From IMG/VR virus record IMGVR_UViG_3300028196_000007, positions 1 through 64,000 of that record: DNA of 64,000 bases; one strand, 5' to 3'. The notes beneath the pieces were generated by a model that searched no databases, was not told the origin of the DNA, and was given only the letters and a program-made list of their open reading frames with translations. Positions 53,488 through 61,769 of this stretch are shown here, one piece after another. A program made the translations under genes and the position numbers. Origin of the DNA: a virus. Each line of letters opens with the position of its first letter. The stretch's first letter is position 1.

Positions 53488-53748
53488 TTATTCAGGCATA
53501 AATACGCCTGTTTCAAGATTTAATTGACCAACTCCATACTTTTTAGAAAGCTCTTGTACAAAAGCTTTTTCTTCTGCTCGTGTTTTATTATATTCTTTTC
53601 TTATTTGGTTTTCCGATTCGTCCAAAACTAATCTATCCATTGCAACTTGTCCATAACTAACTGTTATAGTATCATATTTGTTTTTGAATCCTTCAACCTT
53701 TTTCATTTCTTCTTCTGTAAATTTTGTGCCTTCTTTAATCTCAGCCAT
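53488..53748 (-). CDS. Small hypothetical protein, 86 aa
   Basis: I place the start at MAEIKEGTKF because AAGGAG lies 6 nt upstream; an earlier in-frame ATG overlaps the previous gene. Helical, charged; AEIKEGTKFTEEEMKKVEGF and AEEKAFVQELSKKYGVGQLN are two helix-rich stretches. It sits between gp15-like and gp18 genes. Function unknown. Confidence 0.6.
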   Translation of the reverse strand: MAEIKEGTKFTEEEMKKVEGFKNKYDTITVSYGQVAMDRLVLDESENQIRKEYNKTRAEEKAFVQELSKKYGVGQLNLETGVFMPE

Positions 53749-53764
53749 TTTGTTCTCCTTATAA

Positions 53765-54589
53765 CTATTTATCGAAACCTTTTTTCTTTTTAAATTCAGC
53801 CTCATCTGGAGCGAGGTTTCTGTTTATATCCTCCATCGTTGAAACTGTTTCGTTGTTAACTGTTATCTTTACTTTACCATAATCTTTAGGATTATAGTTG
53901 CTCATAGCTTTTTGTATATTATCAGGTATAACAAATCCGCTCATACCTATTGAAAAACTAGCTTTTGCAATTCTATCTTCTCCCTGTGCTGCAGCTGATT
54001 CGATATCAAAACTATCTATTTTAGAAAGAAACTTAAATGTATTATCCTGTCCCCAATATTGACCTTCAGCATAATTTATATCTTCTACTATCTTATTTAG
54101 CTGCTCCAAGTACTCTGCATATATTACGCATTCGTATGTGAGTTTTACATAATCAGGTATTACTATGTTGTGGAATTCTGTTTCAGGTTTTCTTCCTATG
54201 AGTATATCAAATCTATCGTATCTATTTCTTTTAGAATATTTTTTTTGAAAGCCGTAGTATAAAGGATTGTTTGTATCAACTTTACTTCCTAAGTCTCTAC
54301 GTTTTTCTACACTAGTTCTTTTGTAAACAATTGCAGGATATTGTACCTTTCCTTTCTTGTCTCTATATATTCCTGTTTTCTGTATAGACTTCCATCTTTC
54401 AGGTGAACCATATACTACAGGTACATTAACTCTTTCTCCATCTTCCATTACACTTGGCTGTATTACATTGTCAAAATAGTATTTAATTACAGAGTCAACA
54501 TCATATAGATTTACAGACAAATCTTTTACATTATCATCTCTTCTGATTTGATTTGCTCTGTCAACGTTTTTATAATTAGGATTATCCAT
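53765..54589 (-). CDS. gp15: Tail completion / sheath-stabilising protein gp15-like
   Basis: 274 residues, close to the 272 of T4 gp15. FHNIVIPDYVKLTYECVIYA near 145-164 followed by EYLEQLNKIVEDINYAEGQY is the family core strand-helix unit. It would cap the tail tube and sheath at the neck. It follows gp14-like by an 8-nt overlap, in the same neck gene order as T4-like phages. Confidence 0.75.
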   Translation of the reverse strand: MDNPNYKNVDRANQIRRDDNVKDLSVNLYDVDSVIKYYFDNVIQPSVMEDGERVNVPVVYGSPERWKSIQKTGIYRDKKGKVQYPAIVYKRTSVEKRRDLGSKVDTNNPLYYGFQKKYSKRNRYDRFDILIGRKPETEFHNIVIPDYVKLTYECVIYAEYLEQLNKIVEDINYAEGQYWGQDNTFKFLSKIDSFDIESAAAQGEDRIAKASFSIGMSGFVIPDNIQKAMSNYNPKDYGKVKITVNNETVSTMEDINRNLAPDEAEFKKKKGFDK

Positions 54590-55184
54590 AAAGTCCTCCT
54601 CTCTGCTCGTCTATTTTTGTCCCGCTAACATACTCATCATATCCAGCTCTTACATTTTCAAGTGTATTTATCTTACTTCTTCTCATTTCGTGTGTTTCTA
54701 TAATAACAGACCAGCTAGCTCCGTGTGTACCACCAAGAGAATCTGTTGCTGGATTTTTGCCAAATAGATATTGGCCTTGTGCTACTGTATCGATTTCACA
54801 GTACATATTATCCCAAAATATTACATCGCCAACTTCTAGGAATATGTCTGCTTCTTGTGCGTTTTCATTAGGGTCTGTAGTATTGTTTGTAGAACCTAAT
54901 TCTAGTGCTGCAAGGTCGTCTCTTAAAAATGAGAATTTTATATTTCTAGTATAATCCGAACCAATATCTTCAGAAGTATATGACTTGGCATCCATTTCTA
55001 TAAGACCTGCAACTCGGACTCCTGGCTTGAATACTTTACTAAGAGCTTCTCCATAAAGATTTTCCTTTGTATCAAATATTGAATACTTAAATATATCACA
55101 TCGAGTATCGATTATTTCGTTTATCAATTCTCTGTTCAAATGTCTAAATAGACTTATATCTCTGCTTCCTCCGAATAGTGCCAT
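54582..55184 (-). CDS. gp14: Neck protein gp14-like
   Basis: 200 residues beginning MALFGGSRDISLFRHLNREL, the gp14-type N-terminus, with VGDVIFWDNMYCEIDTVAQG as the later beta-barrel core. It would bind the neck between head and tail. Shorter than T4 gp14 (256), probably lacking an insertion. The stop overlaps gp15-like by 8 nt. Confidence 0.7.
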   Translation of the reverse strand: MALFGGSRDISLFRHLNRELINEIIDTRCDIFKYSIFDTKENLYGEALSKVFKPGVRVAGLIEMDAKSYTSEDIGSDYTRNIKFSFLRDDLAALELGSTNNTTDPNENAQEADIFLEVGDVIFWDNMYCEIDTVAQGQYLFGKNPATDSLGGTHGASWSVIIETHEMRRSKINTLENVRAGYDEYVSGTKIDEQRGGLYG

Positions 55185-55185
55185 G

Positions 55186-56322
55186 TTATCCTATGTATAT
55201 GTTAAGCGGTGCTTTGTTAAGCATACCTTGTTGAAAATCTGTTATTTCTTGTTCTTTCTCCATCAAGTTTCTTCTTGATGCAGCTTCTAAGTCTTCTCTT
55301 AATGTGGCTATTAAAGCTTCTGCTTCTGCAATACCTTCAGATCGTAATGTGTCGCCATCTAAAGTTGTATCTGCTCCTGGAATTGGAATTGTACTATATT
55401 TACTTCTAATAGAGCCTAGAATCTGCTTTGTTAGTGCTAATGTATATTTTCTTATCCACTGCAATCCTGGGTCGTTGATATTTGCATATGTCATATTATC
55501 GTATGTCATGTTTGAATAATCAGATATTGAAGCTGAAGTTATTAAAGTGTCTCTATCTGAAGTATGTATATATTCTACATAAAACTTAAAAGACGAATTA
55601 GGTCTAGGGAATATTTTTAGTTTATTATTGACAAGTTCAAAAGTGTAGTGAGATTTACGGATAGTGTCATTGAACTCTGTCTGCTGTATTTTTAGTAAAT
55701 CGTCATAAATTGGCATTGCTAGATATTGAGCTCCACCTAAACTACCTCCCCAACCAAAGTTGTTAAGTGCGTAATCAAAACCTAGTCCCTGATCGTAATG
55801 TCTATCAGCTGCTGGTGATATATGGTGGAATACTCTTTTTACTTCTATGTCTGAAGTTTCAACTACATCAGCTGAAGATGTTAATACCAAGTTTAAATCG
55901 TATTCCTGTACACTTGCTGTTGTATTTATGTATCCTTTTCTCCAGTCAACATTACCTCCACTACCAGCTTCTGAGCCATACTGCTTTGATAGTGCTATTA
56001 GTCTACCTAAATTTGGAGTTATTGCTTTATGTGTAAAATTTGTCGATGTTGAATTACCTTTCGCACTTAATAGATTTTCTCTTATATTGAATCTATTTAC
56101 CTGAGCACTATATTCAGTTACAGATTCTTCAAAACATGCAAAGAATTGATCGTTGCTCATTTCTATATCTGTTATGGGATATCCTAAACGTGATGCGCAC
56201 CATACTGCAGTTTTTGCAGATGCAGTTACGTATGATTGGTCGTTATCATATAAGCCAAATGGTGTACTACCACTTACTGAAGATGATGCTACCGTTCCAT
56301 TATATATTGCTATGTTTGCCAT
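55186..56322 (-). CDS. gp13: Neck protein gp13-like
   Basis: 378 residues at the gp13 position of the neck operon. DNDQSYVTASAKTAVWCASRLGYPI near the N-terminus, then FFACFEESVTEYSAQVN and KLKIFPRPNSSFKFYVEYIH look like portal-adjacent completion proteins; GGAAxYL-like SLGGAQYLAMPIYDDLL is also visible. The N-terminus is somewhat unlike T4 gp13, so the assignment relies on order and overall pattern. A late-type motif precedes it. Confidence 0.6.
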   Translation of the reverse strand: MANIAIYNGTVASSSVSGSTPFGLYDNDQSYVTASAKTAVWCASRLGYPITDIEMSNDQFFACFEESVTEYSAQVNRFNIRENLLSAKGNSTSTNFTHKAITPNLGRLIALSKQYGSEAGSGGNVDWRKGYINTTASVQEYDLNLVLTSSADVVETSDIEVKRVFHHISPAADRHYDQGLGFDYALNNFGWGGSLGGAQYLAMPIYDDLLKIQQTEFNDTIRKSHYTFELVNNKLKIFPRPNSSFKFYVEYIHTSDRDTLITSASISDYSNMTYDNMTYANINDPGLQWIRKYTLALTKQILGSIRSKYSTIPIPGADTTLDGDTLRSEGIAEAEALIATLREDLEAASRRNLMEKEQEITDFQQGMLNKAPLNIYIG

Positions 56323-56346
56323 TATTTATTCCCTATATTAGTTTTA

Positions 56347-56356
56347 TATAAATATC
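56347..56356 (-). promoter_or_regulatory. Late-type promoter motif GATATTTATA
   Basis: Sense GATATTTATA about 25 nt before the gp13-like ATG. Confidence 0.55.
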
Positions 56357-56374
56357 AAGAACTAGTCTCTTTGT

Positions 56375-57037
56375 CTACATACCCATTAGCATTTCAAACA
56401 CATTGTCAATTGCTGGATGTCTGTGGTTATCTAGTAGTATTCTTTTGTATACATAAGGCGATTCTTTTATTTTTGAGACATCTACTATTGCAGAGTAGTT
56501 TATATCTTTTAAATCTATCTGTTGATTGTCACCACAGAATATCATTGTAGAACCTTTACCTAGCCTACCTAATGCCATTCTTAGCTGAGCCCTAGTTAAG
56601 TTCTGGAACTCATCTATAATTACAACTGAATTTTCAAATGTGCGGCCTCTGAAGTGAGCAAGTGATACCAATTCTATATCTTCGCTGCTTTCCATTTTTT
56701 CTAATATCTGAGGTTTGTTATATACCTTTCGCATATTTGAGCGTATAGGTACTAACCACGGCTCCATCTTTTCTTTTTCAGAACCTGGTAAAAAACCGTT
56801 GTCTTCTGTAGACACTGTAGGTCTTGTTATAATAATCTTGTTTATCATTCTTTTAAAAAACATATCAAGTGCAACCTGGCATGCTAGTAGTGTTTTACCT
56901 GAGCCGGCTTTTCCTACAATAAAATTATAGGGATGGTGCAGCATTGCTTGCTTTGCTGACTTCTGTTCTTCTGATAGTGATATTGAAAATTTTACGTTTC
57001 CTTTGGGCGGTGTTTTTTCAATGTTTTGTTTAGCCAT
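56375..57037 (-). CDS. phoH: PhoH-like P-loop ATPase
   Basis: 220 residues of the PhoH family. Walker A GKAGSGKT at 42-49, IITRPTVSTEDNGFLPGS (conserved family loop), VVIIDEFQN Walker B and STMIFCGDNQQID. The family is common in marine phages and linked to RNA metabolism or phosphate stress, although the exact role is unsettled. A late-type motif lies about 23 nt before the ATG, so here it is transcribed with structural genes. Confidence 0.93.
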   Translation of the reverse strand: MAKQNIEKTPPKGNVKFSISLSEEQKSAKQAMLHHPYNFIVGKAGSGKTLLACQVALDMFFKRMINKIIITRPTVSTEDNGFLPGSEKEKMEPWLVPIRSNMRKVYNKPQILEKMESSEDIELVSLAHFRGRTFENSVVIIDEFQNLTRAQLRMALGRLGKGSTMIFCGDNQQIDLKDINYSAIVDVSKIKESPYVYKRILLDNHRHPAIDNVFEMLMGM

Positions 57038-57059
57038 AATTAACCTCCATTGTATTTAC

Positions 57060-57069
57060 TATAAATATC
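57060..57069 (-). promoter_or_regulatory. Late-type promoter motif GATATTTATA
   Basis: Sense GATATTTATA about 23 nt before the phoH ATG and right after the capsid gene terminator. Confidence 0.55.
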
Positions 57070-57076
57070 ACTATAC

Positions 57077-57103
57077 AAAAAAAGACCCCTCCGAAGAGGG
57101 GTC
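57077..57103 (-). terminator. Strong rho-independent terminator with UUCG loop after capsid gene
   Basis: Sense: GACCCCTC, TTCG, GAGGGGTC, then seven T. An exact 8-bp stem closed by a UUCG tetraloop, the most stable hairpin type. It ends the highly expressed capsid message before phoH restarts. Confidence 0.93.
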
Positions 57104-57137
57104 CTTAAATAAAATATAATCTGTTTCTTAACTAATA

Positions 57138-58736
57138 TTAGCTATTGAAAGAACCAGAAATTGAACCAAATGAAGATACCCAAGCAGCATCGTCGACAGT
57201 GATTTTACCGTAGAAGTCGTTTCTTACAACTTTCTTAGCGTATCTTGTCATCACACCTTTTCTTGGAGTAAAGTTAGTTGGGTCATATACTAGTGGAGTC
57301 ATGATTAACGGAATGTATGGAGCAAATACAGCACCAGTTTCAAGGAATTGTGTTCCTCTAAATCCTGTTAAAATTTCTTGTCCTGTCCAGTAAGGGTTTT
57401 TGTAAATTGTAAATCTGTTCGAAAGTGAACCGATTGCAGTTACACCCATTGCAAAGCTTCCTGCAGTACCATCAGTATTTGCAGAGTAACCAGCGATAGA
57501 CTCTAAGTATGTAGCGATTTGTGGAGAACAAACAGCGAAGTTAGCTCCTCCTCTCATCGTTGATTGGTGGATAGTGTTCGACATTACTTGCATTGTGATT
57601 CCTAGTTGAGCAAAAGCATCACCATAAGTTTCACCAGCTTGTGGTACGTCAGCAGTGAATGTTGCAGAGAATCCAGCAGCTTTTGAAAGCATTGCTAAAA
57701 TTTCCATGTCGATTTCCATTGAAATGTATTCAGATAGCATAGATGTTAATTCTGCTTCAGCATCAATTGAATGATAAGCATTTAAATCTTGTGCGAATTC
57801 TGGTGACCATTTAACTTTAAGTTTTCTAGTCTTAGCAACTAAAGCTTCTTGAGTTAATTGAACATCAATTTCTGGAATTTCTAAATCTGAACCAACTCCA
57901 GTACTAGCACCTCCCATTTCAATACCTACTGAATCTTCAAAGTCACCTCTTAAGGTAGCAGTTTGAGTATTTCTGTAGTAGAATAAGTTTCCACCTGTTC
58001 CAGGTAAAGCCATGTTAGAACCAGCTAATGTAGCAGCACTTCCAAGTCCTTTAAATGTTACAGATGTAGTACCATTATAAGCAGATGCAGTAAATACCGT
58101 ATCTCCTGCAGCACCACCAGTTGAACCAGATACAACATAAAATGCTGAAGCTAAATCGTAGTCTACGTCAGTTGGAGCATCTCCGAAAGATAAAGTACCT
58201 GCAAGGTTTAATACACCAGCAGCTAAATCAGCTGAGTTAGATACAGCAACTTTTACTTTTCCTAATGAATATCCAGCAGGACGTCCACCCATATCTGAAT
58301 CCCAGTTTCCGTATAATCCATCGTTCATGTTTGGTTTGTTTTTACCAGAACCACCGTATAAAGAATTGCCATCTTCATGACGTCCTTTAGCTGTTCCGTA
58401 TTTGAAATCTAACCAGAAAACTAGACCTGAAGGTAAGTTCATTGGTTGTACGCTGACAAATTCCTTTGCAGAAATTTCAGCAAAGATTCTTCTAACTAAT
58501 GGTAAAGCTACACCATTCCAGTCCTCACGACCACCAGCATCGGTAGCGTTAGCTTCTGAAATAAGTTGTTTAGCTTGATTTTCTAAAAGGATTGCAGTAT
58601 TGTGTTTGTTATACTCCTCAGTAACTCCTTCTAAAAGACCAGTTTTTTCCCATTTAGTTACAAGACCTTTAGTTTGGTTTCTCTGAGCAGCAAATTGTGC
58701 TTGAGAATCTTGTAATAAATCGTTAATTTGTGACAT
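57138..58736 (-). CDS. gp23: Major capsid protein gp23
   Basis: 532 residues of the T4-like HK97-fold family. After a helical leader (residues 1-61) the segment QLISEANA matches the gp21 cleavage site, with cutting expected after Glu61; the T4 site is at 65. LVRRIFAEISAKEFVSVQPM and LPSGLVFWLDFKYG are core family sequences, and KGVMTRYAKKVVRNDFYGKI ends the protein. Ser/Ala/Gly-rich insertions occur at 190-240. AGGAG lies before the ATG. It forms the hexamers of the head shell and is a likely client of the phage GroEL. Confidence 0.96.
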   Translation of the reverse strand: MSQINDLLQDSQAQFAAQRNQTKGLVTKWEKTGLLEGVTEEYNKHNTAILLENQAKQLISEANATDAGGREDWNGVALPLVRRIFAEISAKEFVSVQPMNLPSGLVFWLDFKYGTAKGRHEDGNSLYGGSGKNKPNMNDGLYGNWDSDMGGRPAGYSLGKVKVAVSNSADLAAGVLNLAGTLSFGDAPTDVDYDLASAFYVVSGSTGGAAGDTVFTASAYNGTTSVTFKGLGSAATLAGSNMALPGTGGNLFYYRNTQTATLRGDFEDSVGIEMGGASTGVGSDLEIPEIDVQLTQEALVAKTRKLKVKWSPEFAQDLNAYHSIDAEAELTSMLSEYISMEIDMEILAMLSKAAGFSATFTADVPQAGETYGDAFAQLGITMQVMSNTIHQSTMRGGANFAVCSPQIATYLESIAGYSANTDGTAGSFAMGVTAIGSLSNRFTIYKNPYWTGQEILTGFRGTQFLETGAVFAPYIPLIMTPLVYDPTNFTPRKGVMTRYAKKVVRNDFYGKITVDDAAWVSSFGSISGSFNS

Positions 58737-58767
58737 TTTTTAAGTCTCCTATTTTTTAAAAATTAAA

Positions 58768-59715
58768 TTATTTTAATCCTGCTAACCTTTGCATTCTAGC
58801 TGCAAAAGTATTTGATTCAACAATTACATCTTTCGATGGCTTTGTAGAACCGATTGTTTTTGATGCGAAGCTTTCGTTAACTTTCTTCTTTGGAACATAG
58901 TTCGTGATTGATTCAGCTAATGTAGAATAAACTAATTTAACTTCTCTTACAGAATTTGCTCTATCGAATGTTTCGATAACTTTCATCTTTTGTGATTCTG
59001 ATAAACTGTTTCCTCTGAATAATTTGTTTGAATAAAGTAATTTAGAGTTTAGTAAGTTTACTTCGTTAATTTTAGATTTTAAAAATCTAATAACTTTGTA
59101 AGCTTCTTCTAATTCATCTTCTTCTTCAAGTTCTTCAGTTTCTTCTAATTCATCTTCTTCTCTTAGTGCAGAAATAATCTCTTCTAAGTCCATTTCTTCC
59201 TCAACTTCATCTTCTTCAGATAGGGCTTTGGCGTCGTTATCAGGTTCAGCATCAAGTGACTTTTCGTTAGCAGCTGGGTCTTCAGTATCGGCTTTTAATT
59301 CGCCTTCTTCTAAATCCTCATCTTCTTCAAGTTCCTTAATGATTTCTTCCAATTCCATTTCGTCTTCGTCCATTTCTTCTGTTTCTTCGATTTCCTCAGT
59401 CTCATTGTATGATTCATCAGCAGGCATATCTGCACCTGTTTCGTCTGTTTCATCATCAGCAGAGCCAGTGTCAGCAGCATCAGCAGTAGTGTCAGCGATA
59501 GCAACTTCTTCGTCCTCAATTGAGGTATCAGTAGCAGCTAATTCATCTTCTTCTTCTAATTCTTCATCCATTTCTTCGGCAATCTTATTAGATAACATAG
59601 ATTGTAGTTTGGGAGTAAATGCTTCTTCAAGAGCTAATTTCGCGTTTGCTATTGCAGTTGAACGAACCGCTTTAGCGTCGGCAATTGCCTCTTTTAATAA
59701 GTCGTTTTTTGACAT
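58768..59715 (-). CDS. gp22: Prohead core/scaffold protein gp22-like
   Basis: 315 residues from the ATG of MSKNDLLKE, chosen because AAAGGAG lies at the right distance. The middle (about 40-200) is extraordinarily acidic, mostly Glu/Asp with Ala/Leu, forming a long helix-rich core; the C-terminus is basic (KKKVNESFASKTIGSTKPSK). This is the layout of T4-like scaffold proteins, placed between prohead protease and capsid genes. KVNES matches the (V/L/I)xE site. It would be cut and lost during head maturation. Confidence 0.8.
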   Translation of the reverse strand: MSKNDLLKEAIADAKAVRSTAIANAKLALEEAFTPKLQSMLSNKIAEEMDEELEEEDELAATDTSIEDEEVAIADTTADAADTGSADDETDETGADMPADESYNETEEIEETEEMDEDEMELEEIIKELEEDEDLEEGELKADTEDPAANEKSLDAEPDNDAKALSEEDEVEEEMDLEEIISALREEDELEETEELEEEDELEEAYKVIRFLKSKINEVNLLNSKLLYSNKLFRGNSLSESQKMKVIETFDRANSVREVKLVYSTLAESITNYVPKKKVNESFASKTIGSTKPSKDVIVESNTFAARMQRLAGLK

Positions 59716-59747
59716 TATCATTCTCCTTTAATTTTTGTTCTGGAAAT

Positions 59748-59765
59748 AAGGTTATTAGGAACCTT
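59748..59765 (-). promoter_or_regulatory. Hairpin in the gp22 leader
   Basis: AAGGTT, six-nt loop, AACCTT between the promoter-like motif at 59838 and the gp22 start. A 6-bp stem, possibly a leader structure; weak evidence. Confidence 0.25.
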
Positions 59766-59837
59766 AATAGGGTAGTTATAGTTTGTGTATTGTATTATAT
59801 AGAGATAATACATTTTGTATACACGTAATTTTTCCTA

Positions 59838-59847
59838 TATAAATATA
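59838..59847 (-). promoter_or_regulatory. TATATTTATA promoter-like motif before gp22
   Basis: Sense TATATTTATA about 120 nt upstream of the gp22 ATG. The 190-nt gap holds this motif, a small hairpin and a terminator but no gene. Confidence 0.4.
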
Positions 59848-59867
59848 TATGTAAAACCTGAAAAACT

Positions 59868-59891
59868 AAAAAAGAGCTTAAAAAAGCTCTT
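59868..59891 (-). terminator. Rho-independent terminator after S21-like gene
   Basis: Sense: AAGAGCTT, TTTT, AAGCTCTT, then a T-rich tail. An 8-bp stem behind the S21-like gene and before gp22. Confidence 0.7.
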
Positions 59892-59910
59892 CTTTATAAA
59901 AATATTTTAT

Positions 59911-60255
59911 TTATTTTGCCCTGCCTTCTTCTATGGCGACCCAAACATATCCCTTTTCATTTCTTTTAGCAATTCTTTCTTTATATTGCTGGGACCTTAT
60001 TGCCTCCTCTTTCTTCTTTCTTCTAACTTGTGCAGGTTTAATATATTCGTTTTTAGCTCTATACTTAGATATCTTATCTGAATCTTTTAATTGACGCTTA
60101 AGATATTTCAGTGCTCGTTCCAGTGTATATGTATTAGTGTCTGGAACTTTTACTCCTTCGGGATTTCCTTCTAGATAGAAGTCATGTCTTCCAAAGCTTT
60201 TCTTTTTAAAAGGCTTTTTCTTAAAGTCCTTTTTGTAATTGGGTTTGTGTTTCAT
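59911..60255 (-). CDS. Ribosomal protein bS21-like
   Basis: 114 residues with a Lys-rich N-terminus and a central block VKVPDTNTYTLERALKYLKR, then YIKPAQVRRKKKEEAIRSQQ. The order helix ALKYLKRQL, Arg/Lys pair, YxKPxxxRRKKKxxA matches bS21 (ALRRFKR ... YEKPxxxRKRK). The C-terminal tail WVAIEEGRAK is extra. bS21 sits beside the anti-Shine-Dalgarno sequence on the small subunit, so a phage copy could change which mRNAs are read. Many phage genes here carry AAGGAG. No Shine-Dalgarno sequence precedes its own ATG. Confidence 0.62.
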   Translation of the reverse strand: MKHKPNYKKDFKKKPFKKKSFGRHDFYLEGNPEGVKVPDTNTYTLERALKYLKRQLKDSDKISKYRAKNEYIKPAQVRRKKKEEAIRSQQYKERIAKRNEKGYVWVAIEEGRAK

Positions 60256-60287
60256 TTGTATTATTTACGTTAAACTTAATTTATATC

Positions 60288-60312
60288 TAATATAACAAAA
60301 AAATCCGATATA
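60288..60312 (-). promoter_or_regulatory. TCGGA/TTATATTA-type phage promoter
   Basis: Sense TATATCGGATTTTTTTGTTATATTA about 33 nt before the S21-like ATG; the only member of this family within the structural half. Confidence 0.6.
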
Positions 60313-60335
60313 TAAAACATATACCGGACTTTTTT
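60297..60335 (-). terminator. Possible terminator overlapping promoter element
   Basis: TCCG/CGGA and TATAT/ATATA arms with A-rich and T-rich flanks, positioned after the 468-residue gene stop. Imperfect and it shares bases with the promoter element, so it may have either role. Confidence 0.35.
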
Positions 60336-60358
60336 AAATATACTATTTTTATTGTATT

Positions 60359-61765
60359 TTATCGCTGCTTGCTTTCATTTGCCATGTTATATCTTACATC
60401 TTCTAACCAATCAGATACATCGAAATCTCCATAGTCTTTTACAAAATCCATTGGTTTTTTTCTTGCAATTTGCTCAATAGACTTTAGATAATCTTTAACA
60501 TAATTTTTATCTAATTTTCTACCACCTGTTGTTTTCATCAAAGCTTTAACTGCATTAGTTAAAGTGTCTTTTGCTGTTGCTTCATTTAATTTGCCTTCAT
60601 ATAACAAATCAAACATTGTGTTTTGTACTTTAGTTGAACTAGCTCTACCACCAGCTTTTTCAATTGCTCTTCTAGCTTTTAGAGCATTTTTCTTAAGTAC
60701 CATATAATATCCATTTCTAGGACCACCCATTTTCTTAATATATTGTGCACCTTGTATTTTAGAACCAACAGGTCTTGAATTACCTCTAGGGTCTATTATT
60801 ACAAATTCTCTAGATTCATTTATAGATTCTTTAACTATGTCTCTGTATTCGCCTTGATTAACTATCTTAGCTTTCTGTAGCATGTCAGTATAATAATCTT
60901 TGATTTCTTTCATATAGTTTGCAACGTAATCAGTTCTCCAAGATGTATCAACATCTTTTCCTTTCATTGCTGCCTTTTCTTTTTCTGCAGCAGCAAATTC
61001 TTGTTTGTATCTTACGTACGAGTCAACCATTCTAGAATATCTATCAGTAACAGTTTTATATGTATCCCACGATGTTTGGTATTTACCTTTTTTAAGCATC
61101 TGAGTATTTTTATCTATTACCTGTTGAACTACCTTAGCAGCTTGAGCCATAAGCTTTTCCATACCTTCTGCGCCTGTTGCTGCAACTTTCATAGTTAAAG
61201 CTTTTTTATATCTCTTATGATTTGCGTTAGCAACATCTCTAGCTTGCATTAATGCCGTAGCACCTTTTTGAGCTTCTGCTCTAGCAGCTTGTTTTTCTTT
61301 TGCTGAAGGTATATCTGATAAAGCAATGCTGATTACTCTGTCGGCTACTTCAGAATATCTTTTGTAATTGTCAACTGACTTCTGTTGATTACCTACCATA
61401 CTAGGTGTAGATGAATATCTTTGCTTTGGCCAATACATAGATTTTTTACCTATAGTAATTCCTATAATACCTTTTCTAAGTCTTCCGTATTCACTAGTTC
61501 GTTGGAATGGATTTTCTTTATCGTTATCTAATACAAAGATATTCATATAATCATTTGAAGGGTTAGCACTTGCTCCTACGTTTTTATCTTCTACATCAGA
61601 CCAAGCGAAGCCTCTAGTTTTAGCAGTAGAGCCAAAAAATCTCTGGTCTGTTGAATCCATCATTTTAAATAATTGAGTTATCTTGCTGGAAGCAAACTTT
61701 TCTGTAATTAGAGATTTCATTATTTCTTCTCTAATTATTTTTCTTAATTTTTCTTCTTTATTCAT
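60359..61765 (-). CDS. Large helical head-module protein, 468 aa
   Basis: Not recognised. It starts MNKEEKLRKIIREEIMKS like the 549-residue protein, has a long helical middle with Lys/Ala/Gln runs, and a C-terminal FVIIDPRGNSRPVGSKIQG domain. Sites SINES and KLNEA fit the prohead protease consensus. Encoded among head genes, it may be a processed internal core protein. Confidence 0.68.
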   Translation of the reverse strand: MNKEEKLRKIIREEIMKSLITEKFASSKITQLFKMMDSTDQRFFGSTAKTRGFAWSDVEDKNVGASANPSNDYMNIFVLDNDKENPFQRTSEYGRLRKGIIGITIGKKSMYWPKQRYSSTPSMVGNQQKSVDNYKRYSEVADRVISIALSDIPSAKEKQAARAEAQKGATALMQARDVANANHKRYKKALTMKVAATGAEGMEKLMAQAAKVVQQVIDKNTQMLKKGKYQTSWDTYKTVTDRYSRMVDSYVRYKQEFAAAEKEKAAMKGKDVDTSWRTDYVANYMKEIKDYYTDMLQKAKIVNQGEYRDIVKESINESREFVIIDPRGNSRPVGSKIQGAQYIKKMGGPRNGYYMVLKKNALKARRAIEKAGGRASSTKVQNTMFDLLYEGKLNEATAKDTLTNAVKALMKTTGGRKLDKNYVKDYLKSIEQIARKKPMDFVKDYGDFDVSDWLEDVRYNMANESKQR

Positions 61766-61769
61766 TGTA

